Source: Actinomycetes bacterium
Lineage (GTDB): Bacteria; Actinomycetota; Acidimicrobiia; Acidimicrobiales; Acidimicrobiaceae
Length of the DNA: 53,972 nucleotides
Reading direction: 5' to 3'
NCBI GenBank assembly: GCA_021810525.1
Contig: JAJZIP010000003.1
Coordinates: 1-53,972, forward strand
Each line of letters starts with the position of its first letter. Positions within the stretch are counted from its first letter, which is position 1. Under the pieces are notes generated by a model. The model was not told the origin of the DNA. It did not search any database and worked only from the letters and a program-made list of their open reading frames with translations. Of the stretch, positions 1 through 11,487 are shown one piece after another. Made by a program: the position numbers and the translations under genes.

Positions 1-81
1 CGAGCCTGTAAAACCGGGGACAAGCAAGACCGCGTTGCCGCTTTCCAGGCCATCGCTGAAATAGGCGTCAGTCTCCGTCAA
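1..81 (-). CDS. Alpha/beta-hydrolase, N-terminal fragment (runs off window)
   Basis: Seen: a reading frame starting at TTG (81-79) stays open to base 1, giving 27 residues. The TTG follows GGAGGTG with 4-5 bases between, so the start is well supported. The fragment ends in LLVPGFTGS, which resembles the first beta strand and oxyanion-hole loop of alpha/beta-hydrolases (carboxylesterase or monoacylglycerol-lipase-like). The catalytic triad lies outside the window, so substrate and exact family cannot be given. A perfect 15-base palindrome lies about 85 bases upstream. The family call rests on one motif and is tentative. Confidence 0.55.
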   Translation of the reverse strand, partial: MTETDAYFSDGLESGNAVLLVPGFTGS

Positions 82-164
82 AAGCACCTCCTCAACTTCA
101 TCGCATCGGCACGATAAACCCATCCCGAGAGAGGAGAGACAGCGCTAAGGGCCAAGCCGTTGCA

Positions 165-179
165 TGTTCTGTCAGAACA
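165..179. promoter_or_regulatory. Perfect 7-1-7 palindrome, candidate operator
   Basis: TGTTCTG-T-CAGAACA is a perfect inverted repeat in the leader region of the hydrolase gene that starts at 81 on the minus strand. Its arrangement (GTTC then GAAC) is the opposite of an actinobacterial LexA box, so LexA is unlikely. It could bind a dimeric repressor such as a TetR-type protein, but no regulator is visible beside it. Confidence 0.4.
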
Positions 180-558
180 CCTAAAAGATAGGATACTCCT
201 GGGAGCATCCGCCGGCATCTATACCCTGATCCCAGTTCTACTCATGCGTTGAACAGACACTTTTGCGTTACACGGTTCGTCCAAAACCTGGGCTTCGAAC
301 AAAAGAACCTCTGGCTACACCCAGACCCAGCACATGCCCTGGCACAGACGCAGAGCTGTTCCTCCACCTGTGTCGCGACTCTAAGACCCACTTGCAAGAG
401 CAGGCCGGCAGCGGCAAGGCGAGAACCACAAACTACAGGGGAAGCTGCGTGAGCGTACCACCAGAACACCCTCAAGGGCATTGGTTGCTCGGGAATCGAA
501 TGGAATCCACTGCCAAGGGCACTAACATCAAAGCGAGAGTCACAGAGAAGGTCTATAC
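180..558. other. Intergenic stretch without a recognisable gene
   Basis: Short overlapping frames exist on both strands but none has a ribosome binding site, a recognisable domain or a consistent codon pattern. The stretch should hold the promoter of the SCP2 gene at 559 and of the leftward hydrolase. No tRNA or riboswitch fold was seen. Confidence 0.4.
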
Positions 559-969
559 ATGGAAAAGTTCGAATTCCTCAGTCCCGAATGGATCGAGAAG
601 GTCAAAGAGATACGCGAGACCCATCGAGACAGTGAAGGGAATCCTGCAGTCACAATCCGGATGAATCAGATTGTGACTGATCTGCCTTTTGGATCGAGTG
701 AACTGAGGACCTTTGTGGACACATCCAGCGGGATATTGGATATGGAGCTGGGCGAGCTTGAAGACGCGGATATTTCGGTCGTGTTAGATTACGCAACTGC
801 AAAGGCAATCTTTGTCGACCTCGACTCCCAAACGGCGATCCAGGCTTTCATGGCTGGCAAGATCAAGGTCACCGGCGATCTTACCAAGCTGATGGCTTTG
901 CAGGGGACCATGGCACCAAACGAAACCGGAGCAAAGATAGCTCAGATGATCAAAGATGTCACTGCCTGA
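559..969 (+). CDS. SCP2 sterol-binding domain protein
   Basis: A 136-residue cytosolic protein that is essentially a single SCP2 (sterol carrier protein 2) domain. The fold has a hydrophobic tunnel for acyl chains, sterols or acyl-CoA. Family-typical features are the alternating beta region (about residues 40-85), the segment AIQAFMAGKIKVTGDL with its conserved G-K-I-x-x-x-G-D pattern (about 98-113), and the C-terminal helix. The start ATG has AGAAGG eight bases upstream. It stands alone between divergent or convergent neighbours; its stop lies six bases from the convergent kinase gene. Ligand and pathway cannot be told from sequence. Confidence 0.85.
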   Translation: MEKFEFLSPEWIEKVKEIRETHRDSEGNPAVTIRMNQIVTDLPFGSSELRTFVDTSSGILDMELGELEDADISVVLDYATAKAIFVDLDSQTAIQAFMAGKIKVTGDLTKLMALQGTMAPNETGAKIAQMIKDVTA

Positions 970-975
970 GTTCAA

Positions 976-2970
976 CTAGCCGGTAACTAGGGCCACCGAA
1001 GATCCGACCTTTACCGTCGAGCCGCCTCTGGGACTGGTCGCTACGACGGTGCTTGAACCGAAATAGGTATAAACGGTACCCACAGTCAGCCCGGCTTGAT
1101 TCAGAGCCGCCTCAGCCTGTTGAAGAGTGTCTCCGATAACGTTCGGAACCACGACCATCTGGGGTCCTTTTGAAACCACAAAGGCAACCGTCGATCCCCG
1201 AGCAACCATAGAGCCAGCAGACTGAGCCTGGGAAATGACATTACCTGCCGGCACAGTGTCGGAAAAAGCCTGAGTTTCAGAGGGAACGAGCTCGAGCGCC
1301 TTGAGCTGGGCCACAGCATTTGCGGATGACTCTCCGACAAGGTTTGGAACCTGTCTCGGGGCAGGTCCCTTGCTCACCGTAAGAGTTATCTTTGTCCCAA
1401 CATTCACAGTTCCTGACGATGGCGAAGCCGAGATTACCTGACCAACAGGTGCGGTCTCGGAATAGCTCTGCTGCACCACAGACACCAGTCCAATAAGCTT
1501 CAGCTTGTTCTGCGCAACGGATTCGGATAGACCCATCACCGAAGGGATTGCGACTGGAGCAGGCCCTTTTGAAACAACGATGCTGACGCTCTTCCCTCGA
1601 GACAACTTCGTTCCGTTCTTCGGCGACTCCGAGCTGACTAGCCCTTTCTTGACCGACGGCGAGTAGGCGTAAGAGATGCCGCCCACCTTGAGATGGGCCG
1701 ATGAAATGACACTCTCCGCATTGGCGAGCGTGTCACCGACGACCAGAGGTACCCTTGTTGCGAACAGCGTTGCATAGACCTTTGATGGAACTCCAGACAG
1801 GGAAAGTGCTGTTATCAGCGCTGCAAGGATCAGGACGGCGATTGCGGTCCAGACTCGTCCTTTTCGGATCGGCGCCAAGCGCGTGCGATGTTGTCGCGGT
1901 GCGATTGGCCGGGCGGCCCTAACCTCCCTACTTTGCATTCCGGAAGCCGTGAGCAGATCTGGCAGAACCGGAGTCACCGGTGCAATATCGGTCTGTGTGA
2001 CTGTCGAACTCTTTTCGCCCACAGGCGCCCGGGGGGCCGAGCCGTTCGTGAACAGGGGACTCTCTCCCACTTCGGTCAGGTCCCCGTTCTCGTCGGTTAC
2101 CATAGGGGAAGGGCCTGTCACCGCAATGGGCATAGGCGGATCCAACACTCTGACAAGCTTCTCGAGCTGGGCAACAAGATCTATCGACGAGATCCGCGCG
2201 TCCGATGAAAGCCGCAGACAGGCTTCAATGATAGGTTTGAGAGATCCAGTATCTGAGGGAACCTCTACATCACCGTGAATGCGCGCCATCAGGACCGACA
2301 CCGTCGTGTCACCCGTGAACGGAAGGTACCCGAGCAGGGCCTCATGGATCACAAGCCCAAGCGAATAAACGTCCGAACCTCGGTCGCTCTCTTTGGCCAG
2401 TGCCTGTTCTGGAGAGGCATAGCGTGCAGTGCCCATCAAGGTTCCCACCGGCTCGGTCCAGGCCGCTTCCGAGAGTGCCCTAGCTAGCCCGAAATCAGCT
2501 ATGCGGATCCGGGCCTCGTCGTCAAAGAGTAGGTTTGCAGGCTTGATGTCGCGATGCACATAACCTCGCCCGTGGGCGTACGAGAGACCCTGTGCCACTT
2601 GAAGCATCAGCGATGTCGCCTGCGATTCGCTCAGGAGCTCTCCGGTGTTGAGGTATTCGCGCAGTGATCCGCCGGCCAGATATTCAAGAACAAGATATGG
2701 TGTGCTCTCAGATTCGCCCCAATCGAAAACCCTCATGATATTAGGGTGATTCAGGCTGGCCGCCGACTTCGCCTCGGACTGGAACCGCTTGAGAAAGAAA
2801 GTATCCCCGGCGAGCGAGGAGTGAAGGAGCTTGATCGCAACTTTACGTCCAAGTGAAAGATCCTGTGCCAAATAGACATCGCCGGAAGCCCCTTGCCCAA
2901 TCGCCGCTACCAGCGTATAACGTCCGTGCAGAATCTTTCCTATATTCTCTTGGAGCCGAGCTGTATACAC
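976..2970 (-). CDS. Ser/Thr protein kinase with four PASTA domains (PknB/StkP type)
   Basis: A membrane-anchored eukaryotic-type kinase. With the GTG start chosen here it has 664 residues: glycine-rich loop IGQGASG (about 24-30), catalytic Lys in VAIK (about 47), HRD loop VHRDIKPAN (about 139), DFG (about 159), activation segment ending in ASPEQ, a long acidic/proline linker, one transmembrane segment (about 374-393), then four extracellular PASTA repeats, each closing with a V-SKGP-like strand. PASTA kinases bind muropeptides or lipid II and control growth and division. The frame is open to 3069, but GTG 2970 has GGAGAGG eight bases upstream and starts just before the kinase fold, so it is preferred. 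The usual partners (PP2C phosphatase, FtsW, PBP) are not adjacent, which is unusual for a main PknB. Confidence 0.9.
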   Translation of the reverse strand: MYTARLQENIGKILHGRYTLVAAIGQGASGDVYLAQDLSLGRKVAIKLLHSSLAGDTFFLKRFQSEAKSAASLNHPNIMRVFDWGESESTPYLVLEYLAGGSLREYLNTGELLSESQATSLMLQVAQGLSYAHGRGYVHRDIKPANLLFDDEARIRIADFGLARALSEAAWTEPVGTLMGTARYASPEQALAKESDRGSDVYSLGLVIHEALLGYLPFTGDTTVSVLMARIHGDVEVPSDTGSLKPIIEACLRLSSDARISSIDLVAQLEKLVRVLDPPMPIAVTGPSPMVTDENGDLTEVGESPLFTNGSAPRAPVGEKSSTVTQTDIAPVTPVLPDLLTASGMQSREVRAARPIAPRQHRTRLAPIRKGRVWTAIAVLILAALITALSLSGVPSKVYATLFATRVPLVVGDTLANAESVISSAHLKVGGISYAYSPSVKKGLVSSESPKNGTKLSRGKSVSIVVSKGPAPVAIPSVMGLSESVAQNKLKLIGLVSVVQQSYSETAPVGQVISASPSSGTVNVGTKITLTVSKGPAPRQVPNLVGESSANAVAQLKALELVPSETQAFSDTVPAGNVISQAQSAGSMVARGSTVAFVVSKGPQMVVVPNVIGDTLQQAEAALNQAGLTVGTVYTYFGSSTVVATSPRGGSTVKVGSSVALVTG

Positions 2971-3117
2971 TAAGAAGCCTCTCCAAACCAAACAGAACAC
3001 GCCAATGGCATCAACCCGCCACACCTGCTTCGGGCTGTTCTTCTCCAACATATCCCAACTCAGCAGCAATAAGCGGGCTATAGCCCATTTGCCCTGGCCG
3101 AGAGAGAGTAGGTGTAC

Positions 3118-5178
<2,061 letters not shown>

Positions 5179-6210
5179 CTAACAAGCTATCGCTGATCCA
5201 ACAACCACTTCATTCCTGTAGAAAGCTAAAGTCTGTCCTGGCGCCACCCTGCGATGCGGCTCTTCGAACTTTACGACACCTTGAAAGAACACGGCTCTTG
5301 AGGCACGACCGTGTGCCGATCCTTGGACCTCGATGACCTCTCCCTCTTCGAGAGGATCATGTGCAAATGTTGCTGATCTGAAAGAAATCGAATCCACCAA
5401 TAAATCTGATTGGCGACCTAGGAGGACTCTTCTTGATGCCACGTCAATCTCCATCGCATAACGGGCAGCGCCGTCTCCGAGAGCGCCCAAACCCTTTCTT
5501 TGTCCAACCGTGACAAGTTCTACCGCATCGACGGAACCGACTTTCCGCCCGGAGCCCTTGTCGTATAGCTCTCCAGGATGAAGCTCAATCCTCGACGACA
5601 GAAAGCCGTCCCTACCGGTACTCGAGTTTATGAAGCAGACCTCCTGAGAGTCAGGCTTATTGGCGGTACGGAGAGACATCTTTCTGGCAATCTTTCTGAC
5701 CTCGTCCTTGGTTATCTCTCCCACCGGCAGCACAATGTACTCCAGCTGCTCGTCAGCGAGCATCGACAAGACATAGGACTGGTCTTTGGCACGGTCCTCT
5801 CCGCGAGCGATCGACGGCCTACCACCGGTCATCAGGACACGGGCGTGATGACCTGTGGCGACAGCATCGAATCCAAGCGTCTGGGCTCGATCAATGAAGG
5901 TGTCAAACTTGAGATGCCTGTTGCACTCTATGCATGGGTTTGGGGTCAACCCCTGCTTGTGAGAGTTCACGTAGAAGTCGACTACCTTCTCGTGGAATTC
6001 CTCGGTGAAATTGAAAACGTGGTGATCGATCCCGATTTGACCCGCAACCCGTCTCGCATCCTCCACGTCTGAAACGGAGCAGCACCCGGAGTCTGAGGCA
6101 CCGCCCCAGAGCTTCATCGTCGCGCCTACGACCTCATGCCCCTGCTCGACCAAAAGAGCCGCTGCAACCGAGGAATCCACGCCTCCAGACATCGCAACCA
6201 AGACTTTCAT
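5179..6210 (-). CDS. mnmA: tRNA-specific 2-thiouridylase MnmA
   Basis: Puts sulfur on C2 of U34 in tRNAs for Lys, Glu and Gln, using ATP and a sulfur relay from a cysteine desulfurase. Length 343 residues, normal for the family. The PP-loop motif SGGVDSS is at residues 8-14; the Mg/tRNA segment GATMKLWGGASDSGCC follows. The two catalytic cysteines are in NPCIEC (Cys93) and SQEVCF (about residue 192). It is first in a two-gene unit with ligA. The cysteine desulfurase that commonly precedes mnmA in actinobacteria is not here. Confidence 0.97.
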   Translation of the reverse strand: MKVLVAMSGGVDSSVAAALLVEQGHEVVGATMKLWGGASDSGCCSVSDVEDARRVAGQIGIDHHVFNFTEEFHEKVVDFYVNSHKQGLTPNPCIECNRHLKFDTFIDRAQTLGFDAVATGHHARVLMTGGRPSIARGEDRAKDQSYVLSMLADEQLEYIVLPVGEITKDEVRKIARKMSLRTANKPDSQEVCFINSSTGRDGFLSSRIELHPGELYDKGSGRKVGSVDAVELVTVGQRKGLGALGDGAARYAMEIDVASRRVLLGRQSDLLVDSISFRSATFAHDPLEEGEVIEVQGSAHGRASRAVFFQGVVKFEEPHRRVAPGQTLAFYRNEVVVGSAIAC

Positions 6211-6247
6211 TCGACTCCCTTGAACTGAACTGAAGTTGCCATACAGC

Positions 6248-7153
6248 CTAATTTGGCTTGTACAGATAATGCGTAGCTCGCTCTTCTATCACCGGAACCA
6301 CCACGCTTGGCAGATCACTCATAATCGCGTCTACGCCAAGTTCAAGGAGCATCTCCATCTCGGCCTTGTCATTTACGGTCCATACATGCACGGCCTTCCC
6401 GGCGGCATGGGCGGCTTCTACAAAGCGTGGCGTCGCTAGCTGGATCTCCCCATGGAACCTGGGTATCTGAAATGCCACATAGGGCGCATGCTTGGCTAGG
6501 TCTATGGCCGCTTGAGCCCCCGACGCAAGGGCAAAGTAGAACTCGCTTATCTCTCCGGGAGCAGCAGCGGTGGAGATCCCCGATTTGCTCTGCCGCAGTC
6601 TCCAGATTGCCGAATCAAGAAACGAGCTGACGATAACCCGCTCTTGGGCCTCGTGGTCCAGTACGAGTCTGACCAGCGCCTCCTCGTAAGGCTCTACTGA
6701 AGGAGCAGTCGATTTGATGTCCAGATTCACAATGCAGTTCGGAAAGGATTCGAGGACCTCGTCAACTCGGGCTAACCTGGTCATCTTCCCTAGGTTCGCC
6801 TCGTCTCTGAAGATGTACTCCTGTCCCGACCCTAAAGACGCAGGACTCGCCTTGATGTAAGGAACGAACCAGTAACCTGCGTTCAGCTCCGAGATTTGGG
6901 GCCATGAGAGTCTGGAGATTCTGCCTGTTCCGTTGGTAGTCGTATCGACCACATCGTCATGGCAGCATATGAGCACACCGTCGGCGGTAGAGTGTACATC
7001 GAGTTCCAGGCCGGATACTCCAACCTGGCATGCATGCTCGAGCGCTCCAATAGTACTGGATGGTGCTTCGAATGATCCACCACGATGCGCGTATGAGATT
7101 ACCCGTCTATCTATCCATCTGCTTTCCACGAAAGCCAAAACTAGCCTATCCAT
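6248..7153 (-). CDS. Glycerophosphodiester phosphodiesterase
   Basis: Predicted to hydrolyse glycerophosphodiesters to glycerol-3-phosphate and an alcohol, using a TIM-barrel with a divalent metal. Signature residues: YAHRGG near residue 21 (catalytic His-Arg), GLELDVHSTADG (metal Glu/Asp) and CHDD (second catalytic His), then the C-terminal barrel strands HVWTVN and GVDAIMSDLP typical of the family. No signal peptide, so probably cytosolic. The ATG at 7153 has no Shine-Dalgarno and sits only 15 bases from the divergent ATG at 7169, so the mRNA may be leaderless or the true start slightly internal (GTG 7129 is possible). Confidence 0.92.
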   Translation of the reverse strand: MDRLVLAFVESRWIDRRVISYAHRGGSFEAPSSTIGALEHACQVGVSGLELDVHSTADGVLICCHDDVVDTTTNGTGRISRLSWPQISELNAGYWFVPYIKASPASLGSGQEYIFRDEANLGKMTRLARVDEVLESFPNCIVNLDIKSTAPSVEPYEEALVRLVLDHEAQERVIVSSFLDSAIWRLRQSKSGISTAAAPGEISEFYFALASGAQAAIDLAKHAPYVAFQIPRFHGEIQLATPRFVEAAHAAGKAVHVWTVNDKAEMEMLLELGVDAIMSDLPSVVVPVIEERATHYLYKPN

Positions 7154-7168
7154 TAGAGTAATTCAGAC

Positions 7169-7765
7169 ATGATTGACCATGTTTTTATCGATCTGATCAA
7201 TGCGATGCATGAAAGCCTTGAATCGGCCATGCTCGAACAGCTGCTAAATCAGGAGCATCTGCTACAGGATCTCTTCCTAGGCGATATGCATTATGAAAAC
7301 TCCTACGCCCTCCCGGGTGAGATCAGGCCTCCCAATCTCAGGGTCGATATCAATCTGGAATGGCCCGTCTGGAGCCAAAGCATATACCGGTCCTGGATGA
7401 TCGGAGAAAGCGAGCCGGAATCGTTGGAGACCGGGATCGAACTCATAGTTCGTGTGGTCAACATGGTTGAGCCAGCTCCGATAGGAGCGGTGCTATCCGC
7501 ACTCGAGGAGAGATCCTCCCCTCTTATCGAATTCCTCTTGGAGCGGTCATCTGTTATAGCCAGCGAAAACCGTCTCGATGAGGGCTCAAAAAATGTGTTT
7601 GAACTTGAGGTGGGCTTCGAAGGAAGCATCCTCATAGAAGAGAGCGTTCTTTCGGCGAAAGAGGAGATGGTGAGCCTAATGGCTCCACTAGGGCCTTGGA
7701 TAGCCTCGATGCTTGTCCGGCTGAGCGACCAGCCAATCAAGTACTTCCCCAATGCCTCAGAGTGA
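7169..7765 (+). CDS. Conserved-looking hypothetical acidic protein
   Basis: I do not recognise this 198-residue protein. It is acidic, cytosolic (no signal peptide or membrane segment), and seems to alternate helices and strands: an N-terminal helix with several Glu/Leu, a strand region NLRVDINLEWPVWSQ, and a C-terminal half with IELIVRVVNMVEPAPIGAVLSALEE. Codon use matches its neighbours and no other frame is better. No ribosome binding site precedes ATG 7169; a TAGAGT box lies nine bases upstream, compatible with a leaderless or near-leaderless transcript. It is divergent from the phosphodiesterase gene and convergent with the PfkB kinase gene. Confidence 0.65.
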   Translation: MIDHVFIDLINAMHESLESAMLEQLLNQEHLLQDLFLGDMHYENSYALPGEIRPPNLRVDINLEWPVWSQSIYRSWMIGESEPESLETGIELIVRVVNMVEPAPIGAVLSALEERSSPLIEFLLERSSVIASENRLDEGSKNVFELEVGFEGSILIEESVLSAKEEMVSLMAPLGPWIASMLVRLSDQPIKYFPNASE

Positions 7766-7776
7766 TTCCAGCAATC

Positions 7777-8781
7777 TCATAAGCCGCCAGCCAACAGGCT
7801 CTGAAGGTCTACGTCGGGTCGCGCCCCGAAATGAGAGACGACCTCTGCTGAACAAACGACCCCATAAAGGCCGCACCCCTCAACATCTTTGTGGTCGAGG
7901 CTTAGGATACCGTGCAGATAGCCGGCTGCAAAGAGATCTCCGGCACCAGTTGTATCGACCACAGGATCCACTTTGCGCGCAGGTACGTAGAAACTGCCTG
8001 AATCTCCATAAGCCACAGCACCAAAGGCGCCAAGTGTCACCGCGCCTTTCAAAGATTTCGCACGTAGGCTCTCCACCGTCCGCTCGACATCATCCATTCC
8101 GGTAAGTAGCCGAGACTCCTCGCGATTGGCAAAAAGAATCGATACTGGGCCATCTATAAGGTCGAGAAACTCGTCACGGTGTCTCAAGACGCAAAAAGGA
8201 TCCGATAGCGAAAGGGCAATCCGGACATCATTGCGAATAGCGACATCTATAGCGGAATGTATCTGCGCCTTGGTCGTCTCCAGATCGTAGAGATAGCCCT
8301 CGATATAAAGGAGTTCGGAATCGGCTATTACTGATTTTGAGTCCTCGTCAAGGCGAAGATGCGATGCCGCCCCCAACCAAGTGGCCATAGTCCGCTCACC
8401 GTCAGGGGTGACCATGACCAGGCAACGGCCGGTCCCGAGATCGTTCTTCTCGTAAGGCCGGATGACCCTCACTCCGACGGCTTCGAGATCGGCGACATAC
8501 TGCTTGCCAAAATCGTCCTGGTCGGTCCTGGCGATCAGGGCAACACTATGTCCAAGAGAAGCCACTCCAACAAGAGTGTTCGCAGCAGATCCCCCGCCCC
8601 TTACCTCAACCTCTCCTAGCACGTCTATAACCGAACCAGCCAAATCCGGACCCACAAGCTGCATCGAACCCTTGCGAATTCCGAGCCGTTCAACATAGCC
8701 CTCCGGGACCTTGCAGAACATATCTACGATCGCACTGCCGAGAGCGACTACCTCGTAAGAGCGCCTCGAGTCATTCCCCAT
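7777..8781 (-). CDS. PfkB-family carbohydrate/nucleoside kinase
   Basis: A 334-residue ribokinase-fold kinase, length typical of the adenosine kinase/ribokinase group. Substrate-binding motif GGGSAANTLVGVASLGH lies near residues 61-77, and the PfkB signature 2 with the catalytic Asp, DTTGAGDLFAAGYLHG, near residues 275-290. The N-terminal segment ALGSAIVDMF is like that of adenosine kinase-type members (VVALG.A.VD). The precise sugar or nucleoside cannot be decided. The stop is 11 bases from the convergent gene at 7169. ATG 8781 has no clear Shine-Dalgarno. Confidence 0.9.
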   Translation of the reverse strand: MGNDSRRSYEVVALGSAIVDMFCKVPEGYVERLGIRKGSMQLVGPDLAGSVIDVLGEVEVRGGGSAANTLVGVASLGHSVALIARTDQDDFGKQYVADLEAVGVRVIRPYEKNDLGTGRCLVMVTPDGERTMATWLGAASHLRLDEDSKSVIADSELLYIEGYLYDLETTKAQIHSAIDVAIRNDVRIALSLSDPFCVLRHRDEFLDLIDGPVSILFANREESRLLTGMDDVERTVESLRAKSLKGAVTLGAFGAVAYGDSGSFYVPARKVDPVVDTTGAGDLFAAGYLHGILSLDHKDVEGCGLYGVVCSAEVVSHFGARPDVDLQSLLAGGL

Positions 8782-8890
8782 TTATACACATCCAGTATCC
8801 GCCAGTCGAACTCCTTGGCCACTGCGGCCTTCGGAAATAGATATTTGGCAGTCGGCGAAATCATGGCTTCCAATTTTGGTCAGGATCAGC

Positions 8891-8903
8891 TACGGTAACC
8901 TCT
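8891..8903 (+). promoter_or_regulatory. Probable -10 box for a leaderless transcript
   Basis: TACGGT (8891-8896) fits the actinobacterial -10 pattern TAnnnT and is followed by exactly seven bases before the GTG start of the aminopeptidase gene. No Shine-Dalgarno is present. This spacing is what leaderless actinobacterial mRNAs show. Confidence 0.45.
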
Positions 8904-11480
8904 GTGGATACTTCAACTAACTTCAGACTGCCAAGAAACATAGTACCTAACAAATACACGATAAGGTTAAGACCCAGCTTTGAAAGCTTCAACTTCACCG
9001 GCTGGGAATCGATACAGCTCGTTGTGAACGAGTCATCGAACTCCATCGTGCTCAACGCTGCCGAGCTTGAGATCAGCTCCGCGAAGGTGGTCCAGAATGG
9101 GGTGAGTCAAGACTGTCGTGTGGCACTTGACGCTGAGTTGGAGCGAGCCACACTGTCTTTCGATTCCATCCTTCAACCCGGGGATGCAATCTTGGAAATC
9201 GACTTTGGGGGTTCCCTCAATGACCGGCTTTCCGGATTTTACAGAAGCAGGTTCATCGGTGAAAAGGGCGAGGAGCTTTTCATAGCAACGACACAATTCG
9301 AGGCCACTGATGCACGGAAAGCGTTCCCCTGCTTCGACGAGCCCGATCTTAAAGCGGTCTTCAGCATAGAGTTGGAGGCTCCACAGGATTTCTTGGCCGT
9401 GTCAAACGCGCCGGAAAGCCAGACCGTGGACCTTGGAGATGGATACAAGAGGGTCACCTTTCAGGACACGATTCCCATGTCGACCTACCTTGTGGCCTTC
9501 ATCGTCGGCCCCATGGAAGCTTCGGAACCATACCTGAGTGGGGAAACCCCAATCAGGATCATCTCCAAGCCAGGCCAGAGCCACCTTCACCAGTATGCTA
9601 AGGAGGTAGCGGCTCACGCGCTCGAGTTTTTCACGGAATGGTTTTCAATACCTTACCCCGGACACAAGCTCGACCTGATAGCAATTCCGGACTTCGCCTT
9701 TGGAGCGATGGAAAATCTCGGTGCAGTGACCTTCAGAGAGACTCTGCTACTCGTCGATCCAGAGAGGTCATCACGTCCGGAACTCGAACGAATCGTTGAT
9801 GTTATAAGTCACGAGATCGCACATATGTGGTTTGGCGATCTCGTGACAATGAAGTGGTGGAACGGCCTCTGGCTGAACGAGGCCTTCGCAACTTTCATGG
9901 AGCTCTTAGCCACCGACGACTTCAGTCCCAGCTGGAACAGGTGGGTCTCTTTCGGCCTTTCCAAGGGTGCTGCATTCGCTACTGACGGCTTGCACAACAC
10001 CAGGCCGATTGAGTTTGCGGTGGTCAAGCCATCCGATGCCGACGGCATGTTCGACGTTCTGACCTACGAAAAGGGGGCCAGCGTGCTTCGCATGCTGGAG
10101 CGATATCTCGGACCAGACACCTTCAGGGCCGGAATCACCCACTACCTCAATTCTCACAAATTCGCCAACGCGGAGACGACGGATCTCTGGACTGCCCTCG
10201 AAGAGGTCAGCAAAGAGCCGATAGCGCAGACGATGGTCGACTGGGTCTTCCAGGGGGGCTACCCGATCATCAATGTTGGATTGAACGGATCGGAGGTGAG
10301 CATAAGCCAGAAACCGTTCTCATATCTCACTGACCTTTCCAAAGCAAACATGGAGAAGGGAGAGTCACAGATCGGAAACTCGTGGAAGGTGCCGATGAGC
10401 GTCAGGATTGGAAGCCGTGTGCACAAGTTTTTGCTCGACTCAGAACCGGCTTCGCTACGCCTGGAGAACGCGAATGATCTCGTAATAGCGAACGCGGGCG
10501 GTTGGGGATTTTTCCGGGTTAGCTATGATGACGAGCTGGCAAGCAGGGTCCTCTCGAGTTTCTCGCAGTTGAGCGACCTCGAAAAGTTCAATCTGGCCAA
10601 TGACACATGGGCTCAGACCCTCTCCCTTCAAAAAGGGGAGGAATCATTTTTCGAGCTGATGAGAGCTATCAAAGATGAGAGGGACCCCAACCTCTGGGAG
10701 CTAGTGATATCTGCCCTCACACTCATGGACCTGATGACGCCTTCAGAAGGACGCGAGTTCCTCGCAGTCAGATGCCGAGAAGCCCTGGCACCGATCCTGG
10801 AAGAGGTCGGCTTTGAAGCGCAAGAGGGAGAAAGGGAGGGCACTTCGAGACTCCGCGCGGCGGTTATTCAAGCCATGGGCACGATCGGACAGGACGGCGA
10901 GACAATTGCGGACTGCAAAGACCTCTTCGTCAAGGAGATGTCGATCGAGTCCAACATCGATCCGGATATCATATCCGCGGTCTTGGCAGTCGTCGCATCG
11001 AACGGAGACGAGGCGGAGTTTGCTTTCATCCTCGACCGGTACCGCCACCCATCGACCCCCCAGGAGGAGAACCGATACCTGATGGCCCTGGCCCGGTTCA
11101 AGCATCCTGAACTGATCAAGAAGGTGCTTTCAATGACTCTTGGCGAGATCCGCAGCCAAAACGGACCGTTCGTGATCGCCAGCCTGCTGAGCGGACGTGA
11201 CTCAGGAGCACTTGCCTGGAACTTCATTGCTGAAAACTGGGAAGCTTTGCTCGCGAGATTCCCGGACAATACGATTCCGCGAATGCTTTCTGGTATCACC
11301 GCTCTCGTCTCAGACGAGTCCCACTACCTCGAGCATGAGATCCGAACCTTCTTCGAGACACACACCATTCCCACCGGCGAGAAAAGCCTAGAGCAGACGC
11401 TCGAGAGATATGCGGTCAACCTCGCGTTCAGAAAGAGGCTGAACCAATCCGAACTCTGGAAACATCACCGGGAGAACTGA
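8904..11480 (+). CDS. pepN: M1-family zinc aminopeptidase (PepN-like)
   Basis: A cytosolic 858-residue metallopeptidase that removes N-terminal residues from peptides. The substrate-anchoring motif GAMENLG (about residue 269) and the zinc site HEIAH followed 18 residues later by NEAFA (about 304-327) are intact. The N-terminal beta-saddle domain and the C-terminal helical ERAP1-like domain (from about residue 530) are both present, so the protein is full length. The start is GTG without a Shine-Dalgarno. Its stop is close to the start of the following methyltransferase gene (seven bases if the TTG at 11488 is used). Confidence 0.95.
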   Translation: MDTSTNFRLPRNIVPNKYTIRLRPSFESFNFTGWESIQLVVNESSNSIVLNAAELEISSAKVVQNGVSQDCRVALDAELERATLSFDSILQPGDAILEIDFGGSLNDRLSGFYRSRFIGEKGEELFIATTQFEATDARKAFPCFDEPDLKAVFSIELEAPQDFLAVSNAPESQTVDLGDGYKRVTFQDTIPMSTYLVAFIVGPMEASEPYLSGETPIRIISKPGQSHLHQYAKEVAAHALEFFTEWFSIPYPGHKLDLIAIPDFAFGAMENLGAVTFRETLLLVDPERSSRPELERIVDVISHEIAHMWFGDLVTMKWWNGLWLNEAFATFMELLATDDFSPSWNRWVSFGLSKGAAFATDGLHNTRPIEFAVVKPSDADGMFDVLTYEKGASVLRMLERYLGPDTFRAGITHYLNSHKFANAETTDLWTALEEVSKEPIAQTMVDWVFQGGYPIINVGLNGSEVSISQKPFSYLTDLSKANMEKGESQIGNSWKVPMSVRIGSRVHKFLLDSEPASLRLENANDLVIANAGGWGFFRVSYDDELASRVLSSFSQLSDLEKFNLANDTWAQTLSLQKGEESFFELMRAIKDERDPNLWELVISALTLMDLMTPSEGREFLAVRCREALAPILEEVGFEAQEGEREGTSRLRAAVIQAMGTIGQDGETIADCKDLFVKEMSIESNIDPDIISAVLAVVASNGDEAEFAFILDRYRHPSTPQEENRYLMALARFKHPELIKKVLSMTLGEIRSQNGPFVIASLLSGRDSGALAWNFIAENWEALLARFPDNTIPRMLSGITALVSDESHYLEHEIRTFFETHTIPTGEKSLEQTLERYAVNLAFRKRLNQSELWKHHREN

Positions 11481-11487
11481 CCCTGAC

